64,000 bases of DNA from Chitinophaga polysaccharea (GTDB lineage Bacteria; Bacteroidota; Bacteroidia; Chitinophagales; Chitinophagaceae), in assembly GCF_007829335.1 (NCBI RefSeq), contig NZ_VIWO01000002.1:62001-126000 (forward strand), in the 5' to 3' direction. Positions 33,538-42,802 of this stretch are shown one piece after another. Under the pieces are notes generated by a model that made no database searches, was not told the origin of the DNA, and saw nothing but the letters and a program-made list of their open reading frames with translations. The translations under genes were made by a program, and so were the position numbers. Every line of letters starts with the position of its first letter. The first letter of the stretch is position 1.

Positions 33538-33579
33538 AAGCGTATGTTTTTCTCGCAAAGTCGGGGAAAACATACGCTT
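33538..33579. terminator. Bidirectional intrinsic terminator
   Basis: AAGCGTATGTTTT (33538-33550) pairs with AAAACATACGCTT (33567-33579) across a 16-nt loop. It lies between susD and the convergent hypothetical gene. Confidence 0.75.
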
Positions 33580-34390
33580 AATAATTCCACTTCAATTTAT
33601 GCACGTCAAACTCCAGTACCAGCAAGCCGTTGTTTAAAAAAGCGACTTCAATTAGCATACTTTTAGCCCGTTTTATCTGACGTATAAAGCTTGCTTCCTG
33701 CTGGAGGAAAAGTACGGACGGATCATGGTCAACGGAACCTGTGGTGGCAAACCAGGTCGCTGGCCGGTTATCGAACCGTACTCTTATCGAACTTCTTCCG
33801 GTGGCATATTCAGGGGAGAAAGCACCCTCAGTAGTCTCCATCATGATCTGCGTCCGGCCGCTGCTTTTCTTATGAAGCTCCAGATAAACGGTGGCGGAAT
33901 TCTGGATATACCGGGAATGTGTCCGTTGGGTAGTAGTCGTTTTAATATCCATGCGGGTATACCGGCGACGGCTACTTGCGTCACGGTAAGGCCAGTAGCC
34001 CCGATATCGGTTCCTGCTGGTGGCGCTGGTCGTAGTGGTTACCTCCTCTTCTTTTACTTCGGTGGGGGGCAAACTTACCTCATCCAGGGCGAACACGGTC
34101 GCCGTATATTCTTTTCGGGGGCTCATACGGTCTGTGATGGTATCGTACGACCAGTTGTGCACATGTTTTAAGCTATCCTGGTTTGCCCGCCAGGCCTGCC
34201 AGGCCGAATCCCTGGCCAACTTCTGGGCATATTGAATGCTGTCAGCCTGCTGGGCAAGTTCCGCCCGGGTCATTCTTTTCCCTCCGGGAACGGGAGTAGT
34301 AATGCCCATATATATAGCGAAAGAAATAAAAACCAGGAGAAAGGCGAGAAGTCCCCAGAGTATTCTTTTTATGATTGTTCGAAAAGACAT
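33578..34390 (-). CDS. Membrane-anchored protein of unknown function, Thr/Arg-rich linker
   Basis: From the ATG at 34390 the protein is 270 residues; an earlier ATG at 34420 adds ten residues and is less likely. A single hydrophobic segment (about 10-30; LWGLLAFLLVFISFAIYMGI) anchors it, with the rest probably periplasmic. A helical stretch (40-80) is followed by a low-complexity linker with VTTTTSATSRNRYRGYWPYR and TTTTQRTHSR. A C-terminal beta-rich domain of about 100 residues comes last (SATVYLELHKKSSGRTQIMM, SSIRVRFDNRPATWFATTG). I do not recognise the family. The C-terminal part reads like a generic surface or stress-response domain. It is upstream of the TlpA-like gene in transcription terms but 106 bp apart. 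Confidence 0.7.
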   Translation of the reverse strand: MSFRTIIKRILWGLLAFLLVFISFAIYMGITTPVPGGKRMTRAELAQQADSIQYAQKLARDSAWQAWRANQDSLKHVHNWSYDTITDRMSPRKEYTATVFALDEVSLPPTEVKEEEVTTTTSATSRNRYRGYWPYRDASSRRRYTRMDIKTTTTQRTHSRYIQNSATVYLELHKKSSGRTQIMMETTEGAFSPEYATGRSSIRVRFDNRPATWFATTGSVDHDPSVLFLQQEASFIRQIKRAKSMLIEVAFLNNGLLVLEFDVHKLKWNY

Positions 34391-34496
34391 GTCACTTGCT
34401 ATTAGTACAGTAGTGAGCAAGTTACTAACAAAATCGTATATACGTTACCGGTAAAAGTATCCACTGGGTATATAACCAGTACCATGATCTCACAAA

Positions 34497-35627
34497 TTAT
34501 TTCCCGAGCCGCTCTTCCAGTATATTTTTCAGCAGCGTCATGTCTTTATCTCTTATGGAGGTGGTGTTGTAAATTGGGCGGCCGGATTTATCAAGCAGAT
34601 ATAGTTGGGGGATAGGCCAATTAGCCATTGCTTCATACAGGCGGTGGTCACCAAATACTTGTGGCCAGTCCATGCCGTATTTCTCAACGGCCCGGTGGAA
34701 GGCGGTACTATCCTTATCAATGCTAAAGGAAATCAGTTCAAAGTCTTTGTTTTTGTATTTGTCGTAATATGCTTTTAAATTAGGCAGTTCTTCTCTGCAG
34801 GGTGCACACCACGAGGCCCAGAATTGAATCAGTACATATTTACCCCGTAGCCTGGCAGACTCAATTTTATTGTTTTTAATGTCTGTTACAGTAAAATCAG
34901 GGAAGGCGGTATGTGCATCAATATTGATTTTATTTTGGATGATGGTCGCCAGGTATAAACCGGCAGGGGTACTTTTATATTTGTCCGGAAATAGGTCGTA
35001 AAGCTCCATGAGCTTTGCGGGAGATAACAGGATTGTTCTGACGGACTTACTGAGGAAAGTCCAAAATGATATATAGGAATCCGGGAATTGCCGGATGAAA
35101 TCCATTTCCCTGTAGCTGAGGGTATCGCCGAGTCTGAATCCCTTTCCCAGGGCTGCGGTATCCATTCCAAACCGGTGCTTGTTTTCATGATAGTACCGAA
35201 TGAATATATCAAAGCGTTCTTTTATAAAGGCGTCGAATGCTGCACCACCTGCTTTATCATAAGAAATAATATGGGGAGATGCTTTTTCATCAATAGTAAA
35301 ATACTTCAGGCTGTCGGTTGAGGGAATTACGTTGATGGGCAATTCTCCCTTGTCGAAGAAAACCCTGCTTTGCAGGTAGGTAGTGTCGCTGTTTTTATAA
35401 ATGACCGAAATAAATCCATATGGTGCATTGAGTATGCCAGCCCAGTAAGGATGATGCACTGCATCAATGGTATGTTCGCTGATGCCGTCATGTACGGTAA
35501 CCGTAAATTCGTTGCCGCGCAGCGGAGGAGAGAAGTTGAATCGGATATAAGCTGAATCAGCTGCTGAAGCGGAAATGCCAGCAATCAGCAAGAGCAGTGT
35601 GAGGACAGTTCCCAGGTTAAACTTCAT
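34497..35627 (-). CDS. TlpA/ResA-like thioredoxin-fold protein with DUF4369-like N-terminus
   Basis: The ATG at 35627 gives 376 residues with a signal peptide (LGTVLTLLLLIAGISASAAD). The N-terminal half (25-225) is beta-rich and helical as in DUF4369-type disulfide proteins of Bacteroidota (FDKGELPINVIPSTDSLKYF). The C-terminal half (about 240-376) is a TlpA-type thioredoxin fold with WASWCAPCREELPN. Its active-site CAPC suggests a periplasmic reductant or thiol-disulfide exchange role. The partner is unknown. It is preceded by the ABC permease gene on the same strand. Confidence 0.88.
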   Translation of the reverse strand: MKFNLGTVLTLLLLIAGISASAADSAYIRFNFSPPLRGNEFTVTVHDGISEHTIDAVHHPYWAGILNAPYGFISVIYKNSDTTYLQSRVFFDKGELPINVIPSTDSLKYFTIDEKASPHIISYDKAGGAAFDAFIKERFDIFIRYYHENKHRFGMDTAALGKGFRLGDTLSYREMDFIRQFPDSYISFWTFLSKSVRTILLSPAKLMELYDLFPDKYKSTPAGLYLATIIQNKINIDAHTAFPDFTVTDIKNNKIESARLRGKYVLIQFWASWCAPCREELPNLKAYYDKYKNKDFELISFSIDKDSTAFHRAVEKYGMDWPQVFGDHRLYEAMANWPIPQLYLLDKSGRPIYNTTSIRDKDMTLLKNILEERLGK

Positions 35628-35731
35628 GTGGCAGTAAAATTTATGCGTGAATGTATTCACAAAAAATTACGTGATTGCTGTAGTAATTGTTAAAACGATA
35701 TCACGATAATAATAACGGCCACAAATGCAAA

Positions 35732-35757
35732 CTGCCACCGGTAATCTCCGGTGGCAG
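35732..35757 (-). terminator. Hairpin after the MacB/FtsX permease
   Basis: CTGCCACCGG and CCGGTGGCAG form a perfect 10-bp stem with loop TAATCT, 31 bp past the permease stop on the minus strand. The T-tract is imperfect (GTTTGCATTTG). Confidence 0.7.
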
Positions 35758-35788
35758 CACTTTGTATCTGCTGTATCGGAGTGCTTGC

Positions 35789-38170
35789 CTACTCCGATCT
35801 CAGGCTGCCTATAGGGTTCGCCAGGGCGGCTTTGATCGACTGGACGCTCACGGTAATGAGTGTAATAACAATAGCGGCCAGCGCTGCCAGGATAAATACG
35901 TCTGGTCCAAGTGTAATGCGGTAGTCGTATTGCAGCAGCCAGCGTTGCAGGAAATAAAAAGCCAGTGGCGCTGCCAGCAGGCAACTGATCACTACCAGTA
36001 TGACAAAGTCCCTGGACAGCATCACCCATATCTGTGATGCGGAAGCCCCCAGCACTTTACGTACACCTATTTCCTTGGTGCGCTGTTGTGCCGTAAACGC
36101 TGCGAGCCCGAATAAACCCAGGCAGGAAATGAGAATAGCTAACACGGCGAAGATGCCGGAAAGTTTGCTGGTGCGTATTTCCTGCTGGAACTTCTGGCTG
36201 TACACCTGGTCTGCGAAAAGATAGTCGAATGGAAAAGCAGGATTATATCGCTCAAAGACTTTTGCAATAAGTGGGATGGTAGCATGCAGATCAGTGCCGG
36301 GCGCGAAGCGGCACATCATGAATCCCCGGGTGCTGGGAAGAGAATGTCCGAATGTAATAGGTTCCATGGCGGCAAAAGGAGATTCCAGCAACGCATTTTT
36401 TACCACGCCGATGATGTTGACCTTCTGGCTGTCGATCGTCAGCAATTCATTCAGCGGATCTTTGAGCCGGAGCCGTTTTACGGCCGCTTCATTCAGGATT
36501 ACATTGGCGGTATCACTATCTGGGTTAGTCGAAAAATTGCGACCGCTGACCAGTTGCAATCCCATGGTTTTGAAATAATCGTTGTCAGCCAGGATAATGC
36601 CCATTTCTACGGTTTCACCCGGCAGCTTGCCAGGCCAGTAGTCGAGGTCGCGGTGCCAGCCAATAGCCGTAGCCGGACTGGTAGAAAGGGTGACGGATTG
36701 TGCCAGTCCACTTTGCAATAATTCATTTTTTAATGCAGGATAATTGCGTATCATCTCCTCGTTCAACCTGGTCATAATAAGGTTGTTGGGATCATAGCCG
36801 GTAGGCCGGTTCCGGGCATGCTGCATTTGCCTGTAAATCACCAGCGTGCTGATGATCAGGGCTACGGAACAACTGAATTGTACTACCACCAGCGCCTTGC
36901 GTGAAAATGCAGCCGATTTCCCAGATTGTAATGTACCTTTTAATGTTTTTACCGGGTTGAAGGAGGAAATGAAAAAGGCAGGCTTACTGCCGGCCAATAC
37001 GCCTGTGAGGAAAGTGCCAGCGCCCGCAAGCAACCAGAAGATCCAGCTGTCGAACGGAATATGCAACGCCCTGCCAGCAATGGCATTGAAGGCTGGTAGC
37101 GAAAGCTGTACCAGCAACAACGCAAATAATAAAGCAATAAACGCAGTTAATACCGACTCCGTCAGGAACTGCATAACCAATTGACGGCGTTGTGAACCAA
37201 TTGCTTTACGAATACCCACTTCCCGGCCACGTTTTTCAGAACGAGCGGTGCTGAGGTTAACAAAATTAATTCCAGCAATGACCAGTACCAACAAGCCTAT
37301 AATGCCAAACATCCTGACATAGTCGATAGCGCCGCTGCTATCTTTTCCATTTTCATAGCGACTGTACAGGTGCCAGCGATCCAATGGTTGCAGTACCACG
37401 GCGGAATTCTGGGAGTTGACATTCTCTTTCTCCGTTGACTCAATATCCCGGATCTTGGCAGCTACTTTGGAATAATCAGTTCCTGCCTTCAATTTCGTAA
37501 ATATCTGGTAGGCATTACTGGAGAACGAGGCTTTCCGGTTGTTTCTCACCGCTTCCTCGGTTTGTTCAAAGTAGCTGAAAGGAATCAGGTATTTAAAGCT
37601 GAAAGAGCTGTTGGAAGGTAAATCTTTTAAAACGCCGGCTACCCTGACATCATGGCGACTGTCCAGTCTCAGGGTTTTACCCACTGCGCTGCCTTTGCCA
37701 AACAGGCTTTCAGCGAGCGATTGGGTCAGTATAATAGAATACGTATCATCCAATGCGTGAGCGGCACTGCCTTCCACCAGGGGAAAAGGAAAGATACGGA
37801 GAAAGTCACGCTGCACCATCATCCCATCTGCCAGCAACTTCCGGTCTCCTACCATCAGTCCATGTGAATTCATCCAGGAAGATTCCGACACATATTCCAT
37901 TTCAGGAATTTCACTCCGTAAAGCGTCTGCCAGTTTCAGCGAACAGGTCGTAAAGTTAAGTGTATCCCCGTTGCTGTTGAAATTACGCCTTACCTGGTAG
38001 GCCCGTTCATGGTCAGGTAAAAACGTATCATAAGAATATTCATGCACTACCCACAACACAATAATCATCGTTACCGCCATACCCATCGCTAATCCCAGGA
38101 TATTAATGGCACTGTAAACTTTGCTGTTCATCAGGTTACGCCAGGCAACCTTCAAGTAATTTCTGATCAT
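35789..38170 (-). CDS. MacB/FtsX-family ABC transporter permease
   Basis: The ATG at 38170 gives 793 residues. It has the typical duplicated Bacteroidota layout of two MacB periplasmic-core/FtsX units. TM1 lies near 20-40 (INILGLAMGMAVTMIIVLWV), then a periplasmic domain, then three TMs at about 275-410 (GREVGIRKAIGSQRRQLVMQ). A second TM (about 415-440), a second periplasmic domain, and a final FtsX block follow (TKEIGVRKVLGASASQIWVM). Such permeases mechanically transmit ATP hydrolysis across the membrane for export of peptides, lipids or antibiotics, or act without transport. No ATPase subunit gene is adjacent. Confidence 0.92.
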   Translation of the reverse strand: MIRNYLKVAWRNLMNSKVYSAINILGLAMGMAVTMIIVLWVVHEYSYDTFLPDHERAYQVRRNFNSNGDTLNFTTCSLKLADALRSEIPEMEYVSESSWMNSHGLMVGDRKLLADGMMVQRDFLRIFPFPLVEGSAAHALDDTYSIILTQSLAESLFGKGSAVGKTLRLDSRHDVRVAGVLKDLPSNSSFSFKYLIPFSYFEQTEEAVRNNRKASFSSNAYQIFTKLKAGTDYSKVAAKIRDIESTEKENVNSQNSAVVLQPLDRWHLYSRYENGKDSSGAIDYVRMFGIIGLLVLVIAGINFVNLSTARSEKRGREVGIRKAIGSQRRQLVMQFLTESVLTAFIALLFALLLVQLSLPAFNAIAGRALHIPFDSWIFWLLAGAGTFLTGVLAGSKPAFFISSFNPVKTLKGTLQSGKSAAFSRKALVVVQFSCSVALIISTLVIYRQMQHARNRPTGYDPNNLIMTRLNEEMIRNYPALKNELLQSGLAQSVTLSTSPATAIGWHRDLDYWPGKLPGETVEMGIILADNDYFKTMGLQLVSGRNFSTNPDSDTANVILNEAAVKRLRLKDPLNELLTIDSQKVNIIGVVKNALLESPFAAMEPITFGHSLPSTRGFMMCRFAPGTDLHATIPLIAKVFERYNPAFPFDYLFADQVYSQKFQQEIRTSKLSGIFAVLAILISCLGLFGLAAFTAQQRTKEIGVRKVLGASASQIWVMLSRDFVILVVISCLLAAPLAFYFLQRWLLQYDYRITLGPDVFILAALAAIVITLITVSVQSIKAALANPIGSLRSE

Positions 38171-38560
38171 ACAATATGGATGTTGCCAGTACAACCTAAT
38201 AAAAATGCCAGAATGAAGGGAAATTATTTATCAGTGGGAAAAGTATATTTAAAATATTTATGTGTTCGGTTTTAGCACAATGGTTTGTTCACTTATGAAA
38301 ACCGCCCACCCTAACAATAATAGGTTAGCTCCCTGTACTTTTCTAGCTAATAACCAGTCCCTTTATTTGCCCCCAATACATCATCTATCCAGTGAACGAT
38401 CATATTTTTCTGCAAATTGGATAACCTGGCGCCGGCGTGCATCCAGGTATAATCCATCCAATAGGTTGGATGTTGGCATACCACTGGTGGGCACGCCTGG
38501 GATAATTCTTTTCATTTTCTGTTATTTATAAGTGATCGATAAATTAGAGAGGGTTGTTTA
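38171..38560 (-). other. Intergenic region with a 44-codon frame
   Basis: The gap between the permease and the DUF3347 gene has a small minus-strand frame at 38381-38515: MKRIIPGVPTSGMPTSNLLD opening, then a helical end (RRRQVIQFAEKYDRS), stop TGA. It may be a small protein, a remnant, or chance. I see no other gene or clear promoter. Confidence 0.3.
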
Positions 38561-39094
38561 TTATTGCAATGTTTCCTGTACGGATCCGCAGGTCAGCATT
38601 TGCTCGCCGAAATAAGGATTTTCAATGGCTTTATTCCTGCTCAGCCAATGGGCGCCTTTATCCTGCTGTGCCATGGGGCAGAAATCGACATATAATGCGC
38701 CACTTTTTAATCCCGACTGCTTCACCAACGCAATCATATCCTTACTGAGGGTAGCAAAGCTATTCCGCTGGGTTTCCACATCTGCAGCAGTTGTAATCTT
38801 GCGGGCAGCATCCGCTACGACCTGGCCGTTGTTTACTTGTCCGGCGCCAAGCTGTATCGCATTGGCAGCTATTTTTGCAGCCGCCATATCACCTTTCACG
38901 AGCGCGGCTGTCAACTGTTCGTATTGTTGAAACACGGCATGCAGTTTATCGTCATTGATCTGTAAACCCTGGGCAGGAGTGGGAGCACTGACCTGTTCCG
39001 GAGCCGCAGTGCCGGTAGTAGGTTTATTGCCGTTATGATTACAGGCAGTAAAGAAGATGGCGGCGAGTACGGGTAATGAAATTTTAAATAACAT
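38561..39094 (-). CDS. DUF3347 copper-associated lipoprotein
   Basis: The 177-residue protein has a lipoprotein signal (LPVLAAIFFTACNHN, Cys at about 18), an Ala/Pro/Thr-rich linker (25-42) and a DUF3347 domain (about 48-177). The domain is helical (QYEQLTAALVKGDMAAAKIA) and ends with YVDFCPMAQQDKGAHWLSRN and NPYFGEQMLTCGSV. The CPM and MLxCG motifs and NPYFG are the usual DUF3347 signature, and Cys, Met and His there could bind copper. It is last in the efflux operon, 45 bp after a CusB-like adaptor, fitting a periplasmic metal-binding role. Confidence 0.9.
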   Translation of the reverse strand: MLFKISLPVLAAIFFTACNHNGNKPTTGTAAPEQVSAPTPAQGLQINDDKLHAVFQQYEQLTAALVKGDMAAAKIAANAIQLGAGQVNNGQVVADAARKITTAADVETQRNSFATLSKDMIALVKQSGLKSGALYVDFCPMAQQDKGAHWLSRNKAIENPYFGEQMLTCGSVQETLQ

Positions 39095-39138
39095 GTGGTT
39101 GTTTTTTTATTTTTTGTGAGAATAATAAGGAGACAGTC

Positions 39139-40356
39139 TTACTTACTCATCCCGGCCATGGGATCAGCGCCTTTTTTGAGAATGAATTCTGAGTATAGGA
39201 GATAGGCACCGGTTACTACCACGTTGTCGCCAGCCTGAAGCCCTCCGGTGATTTCCGCCACCTCGGCGTTTTCCATGCCAATGCTCACCATCCTCGGCAC
39301 AAACTTTCCATGGACTTTTTCTATCCATACATGGGTGCCCTTTCCATCCCGGATAACAGCATCTACGGGTACGCTCAGCACATTACCTTTACTGTTGACC
39401 GGGAGGAAAATACTGGCCTGTAGACCCGGTTGCCAGCGCTGACCAGGATTCGGAATAGTGCCACGTACCTGCATCAGCTGACTACCCGCCTGTAACGCAG
39501 GATTGATAAACTGGATGGTCATGGTCTGTGGTTCATTTTCCCATCCCGCTATCACCACTTTTACCGGTTGACCGGTCCGCACAAGCGAAATTTCTGCCGG
39601 GTATACATCGGCTACCACCCATAGATGATCATAGCCCTCTACCCGCATCACGGCGCCGCCTTCTGGTATATATTGGCCTTCTGATACGGTGAGTGCTGAT
39701 ACGATGCCGGAAATGGCCGCAGGGTAGGTAACATAGGGATTTACCTGTTGTGATTTTAACAATTGGCTGATCTGTGCTTCGCTCTGGTCATATAGCGATA
39801 ACTTTTGCCTGGCCGCTTTTTCAATCTGTTGAAACCTGCTGTCGCCGGGGAATTGCCGCAATTGCGCTACGGCCAGTAAATACTCCTGTTGCAGAGAGGC
39901 CAGCTGCTCCGAATAAATTTTATAAAGGGGCTGCCCTTTAGCAACCCGGACTCCGGTTTCTTTTACGTATAAAACTTCTATGCGGCCAGCCACCCGGCTG
40001 GAAATGACAGCCGTTTGTTCTGGGTCCGTTGTCAGCCGCCCATTCAGCTGTTTGTGATTGGCCAGTGCACCCGCGCCAATGGTCATGGTAGTAATATTCG
40101 CCAGCGCTACCTGGTTATCGCCGAGGGTAAGCTCGGCGGTTTTATTGTTTTTGTCGAATAGCACCAGGTCCATTCCACATATCGGACAGGAGCCAGGCTG
40201 TTCTTGTACAATCTGCGGATGCATAGGACAAGTGTAGGTTTTGACAGCTCCTTCCGCAGTTTTCTTCGGTCCGGTAGCTTTGCAGGCAGCCAGTAAAAGT
40301 GCAGGCGCCAATGATACTACGGCCATAGTCCTGATAAATTTTTTTCTTTCCATCAC
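39139..40356 (-). CDS. cusB: CusB-like RND efflux adaptor with N-terminal heavy-metal-binding domain
   Basis: The 405-residue protein has a lipoprotein signal (PALLLAACKATG). A short zinc-ribbon-like metal site follows, with YTCPMHPQIVQEQPGSCPIC then GMDLV (about 40-70), the heavy-metal-binding domain typical of Cu/Ag adaptors. The rest is a membrane-fusion protein: barrel-sandwich hybrid halves (SSRVAGRIEVLYVKETGVRV, SGIVSALTVSEGQYIPEGGA), an alpha-helical hairpin (about 155-220) and beta-barrel/MP domains (TGQPVKVVIAGW). It should link the inner-membrane pump to the TolC-like channel and pass metal ions to the pump. It is the second of two adaptor genes, 4 bp apart. Confidence 0.9.
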   Translation of the reverse strand: MMERKKFIRTMAVVSLAPALLLAACKATGPKKTAEGAVKTYTCPMHPQIVQEQPGSCPICGMDLVLFDKNNKTAELTLGDNQVALANITTMTIGAGALANHKQLNGRLTTDPEQTAVISSRVAGRIEVLYVKETGVRVAKGQPLYKIYSEQLASLQQEYLLAVAQLRQFPGDSRFQQIEKAARQKLSLYDQSEAQISQLLKSQQVNPYVTYPAAISGIVSALTVSEGQYIPEGGAVMRVEGYDHLWVVADVYPAEISLVRTGQPVKVVIAGWENEPQTMTIQFINPALQAGSQLMQVRGTIPNPGQRWQPGLQASIFLPVNSKGNVLSVPVDAVIRDGKGTHVWIEKVHGKFVPRMVSIGMENAEVAEITGGLQAGDNVVVTGAYLLYSEFILKKGADPMAGMSK

Positions 40357-40359
40357 TGA

Positions 40360-41568
40360 TTATTGCTGGTTATTAACTGTTTTAATAAAGCTCTCACTGT
40401 CTACCAGGTAGGACGCATTGGTCGCCACCGTCCACTCGGCCACCGGTGTAAGAATTTGTATCATCCCTTCCACGGCTGCACCGGTAGCCACTTCAAAAGG
40501 TCTGAATACATTATCTTCTTTCCGGAAGACCACCGCCTTGTTGCCCAGTCGCCATACGGCCTCCTTCGGTACCCACCATCCTCCGGTGTACATCACGGGG
40601 ATATAAGCCGTGAGCAATTGCCCGGGCTGCAGCCCGGAATGATCAAGGTACACGCGGCCCAGGGTGAAGTTGCTGCCATCACGGAATACCGGTTCAATCA
40701 AGCCGATGATAGCGGGTTGCAAGGGTTTTTTGTCGCCCGCCGGGTGAAACAACAGCTGCTGTCCTTGCCGGATATTGGCCACGATATGCGAGGGAAAGGA
40801 GAACTCAGCTACGAGGTTCTGCGCCTGGTAAATAGTGAACAGCGACTGTCCCGCGCTCACATATTGTCCTTCTCTCAACAACACCGGGCTGGCTGCTGGT
40901 GCCGCGGGAGCGGGAAGGGGGCTGGCGTTGCTACCTCCCTCCATGCTCCCCATTCCATCCGAAGAAGCGGCGGGAGTAGCAGTAGCAGCAGGGGGTGTGG
41001 TGACAGCTGCCGTTTTCTCCAGGATATAGCCGTCACTGTTACTATACACCGGCACACGATACAGGATATTCCCTGTTTTTAATACCTGTTCTATTTGCAA
41101 CGGTGGCATCCCCAGTAGTTGTAGGCGTTGCCTTACAGCAGGAAGCAGCTCCGGTTGCTGCCCGGCTACGTATAGCAGTTCCCGTTGCACCGCTGCCAGG
41201 TCGGGCGAGTACACTTCCATAATGAGTTGTCCCTTTTTCACCGGCTGGTAATTATATTTAATGAGCAGCCGTTCTATCCGGCCAGCCACCCTGCTGGCAA
41301 TGCTGGTTTCATGACGGGTATCGTAGGTAACTACGCCATAGGCAGCCAGCGAATGAAGGCGACTGCCGCTTTCCGGCCTGGTAACCGGGATGCTGGCAAT
41401 GACCTGTCCATTCACCGGCCGGGCCAGCCGGGCAATGTTGTTGTCTATCACCGGTTCCTGGTGCCCTTCTGTATGCGTTGCTGCTCCCGGTTGTGCATGG
41501 CAGGCCACCAGGCCCCATGCCATCAGCACCATTACGGGCAGGAGACTAACGATATAACTGTTTCTCAT
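40360..41568 (-). CDS. cusB: CusB-like RND efflux adaptor (second copy)
   Basis: The 402-residue protein has a lipoprotein signal (VLMAWGLVACHAQ). Its membrane-fusion architecture shows YDTRHETSIASRVAGRIERL, an alpha-hairpin (100-165), and the other lipoyl half SDGYILEKTAAV. It differs from the neighbour by lacking the N-terminal metal-binding motif. It carries a low-complexity Ala/Pro/Ser/Gly insertion with Met (about 190-225; SSDGMGSMEGGSNASPLPAP) in the loop near the second lipoyl motif. Two different adaptors may form a hetero-hexamer around one pump (inference). Its start overlaps the TolC-like stop by 23 bp. Confidence 0.88.
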   Translation of the reverse strand: MRNSYIVSLLPVMVLMAWGLVACHAQPGAATHTEGHQEPVIDNNIARLARPVNGQVIASIPVTRPESGSRLHSLAAYGVVTYDTRHETSIASRVAGRIERLLIKYNYQPVKKGQLIMEVYSPDLAAVQRELLYVAGQQPELLPAVRQRLQLLGMPPLQIEQVLKTGNILYRVPVYSNSDGYILEKTAAVTTPPAATATPAASSDGMGSMEGGSNASPLPAPAAPAASPVLLREGQYVSAGQSLFTIYQAQNLVAEFSFPSHIVANIRQGQQLLFHPAGDKKPLQPAIIGLIEPVFRDGSNFTLGRVYLDHSGLQPGQLLTAYIPVMYTGGWWVPKEAVWRLGNKAVVFRKEDNVFRPFEVATGAAVEGMIQILTPVAEWTVATNASYLVDSESFIKTVNNQQ

Positions 41569-42802
41569 AGTCTATAATCATTTCATAGAGTTTTAATTTT
41601 TCATCCAGCAGGCTGGATTGCATCATGGTGAGCGCTTCCCAGGAATCGATCACGTTGCTCAACGCCAGCTTGTTTTCCTGGTAGTTCAGGAAGTTGGCGT
41701 CCAGCGTTTGTTGCAAAGCCGGGATGATTTTCGCTTCCATTGCCGCAATCCGTTGTTGCATCGACTGTATCTCATACTGCATCCCATAGAGCATGCCCTG
41801 TGTTTCCTGCAGCATAGCCGATTTCTCTTTTTCCATTGCCTGTACATTGTACTGCATGGCCTTTATTTCCGACCTGTACATCCTGGACGACCAGGGGACA
41901 ATAGGGATGCTGACCATGCCCATGACGCTGAAGGCTTTGGGCATCATATCTCCCAGGGGCGACATATGATCAAACCTGATCCTGAAATCGGGCTTTTTCT
42001 CCCGCTGCATACTTTCAATGTTCAATTGCATGGAACGGATGCTCTCATTCATTTTAAGTACATCTTTCCTCACGGTAGCCAGTGAAGCGGTGTCGTACGC
42101 GGGGGCGGCCTGGAACTGCAGCTGATAAGTAGTATCGATATCAAAAGCCTGGTTGCCGGGCGCATTCATCAGGCTATTAAGCCAGGACCTGGCTTTGGCG
42201 ATACTGCCTTCCTGCATGCGGATCATGTTGCGGTTGTCTTCAATTTTTGCATTGGCCTTAAATACACCGATTAATTGAGATTGATTGTACGGATACCTTA
42301 CTTCTTCTATTTTCTTCATCGTTTGCATGATTTTTTCATTTTCATGCAATACACTTATCCGTTGTTGCGCAATGAGCCAGTTTACATACAATCGTTTGGC
42401 CTGTGCTTTCAGCTCATTAAGGGTGATAGCCCTGGTGGCGTGTTCAATGTTTCCCTGCGAGGCAATATATCGCTTCCTGGCATTGAGTTTGGCCGGGTTG
42501 GGAATGTCCTGCTCCAGCTGTAGCATCAGACTGCCTTTGTCGCGTTCATCCATCACTTTTTGGCCGGGATAGGGCGTCATAAAGGTACCTATGCCTACCA
42601 TGGGCGCCATCCACGCGGTGGCGGCGGAAGCGCGCTGCTGGAAACCGGCGGCTTTCAGGTCGTACGATTGCAGCAGGATATTATTGTTGTCTACCCGTTC
42701 TAGTATCGTATCCAGCGATAGCACCGGCGCACTTTGCGCCAACAGCGGCAGGGGCGCTGCCCCCAGCAGCACTGCCAGGATATGTTTAGTGATGTGTTTC
42801 AT
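41546..42802 (-). CDS. TolC-family outer-membrane efflux channel (CusC-like)
   Basis: The ATG at 42802 gives 418 residues and a signal peptide (KHILAVLLGAAPLPLLAQSA). The protein has the two-repeat coiled-coil pattern of TolC/OEP proteins, with long helices (IEHATRAITLNELKAQAKRL, MQREKKPDFRIRFDH) and the C-terminal repeat (EIQSMQQRIAAMEAKIIPAL, LYEMIIDYEKQLYR). Met-rich stretches (MQYNVQAMEKEKSAMLQE; MLYGMQYEIQSMQQ) are notable in a copper-efflux setting. It should form the outer-membrane duct. Start and stop overlap the flanking genes on both sides, so it is firmly inside the operon. Confidence 0.88.
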   Translation of the reverse strand: MKHITKHILAVLLGAAPLPLLAQSAPVLSLDTILERVDNNNILLQSYDLKAAGFQQRASAATAWMAPMVGIGTFMTPYPGQKVMDERDKGSLMLQLEQDIPNPAKLNARKRYIASQGNIEHATRAITLNELKAQAKRLYVNWLIAQQRISVLHENEKIMQTMKKIEEVRYPYNQSQLIGVFKANAKIEDNRNMIRMQEGSIAKARSWLNSLMNAPGNQAFDIDTTYQLQFQAAPAYDTASLATVRKDVLKMNESIRSMQLNIESMQREKKPDFRIRFDHMSPLGDMMPKAFSVMGMVSIPIVPWSSRMYRSEIKAMQYNVQAMEKEKSAMLQETQGMLYGMQYEIQSMQQRIAAMEAKIIPALQQTLDANFLNYQENKLALSNVIDSWEALTMMQSSLLDEKLKLYEMIIDYEKQLYR

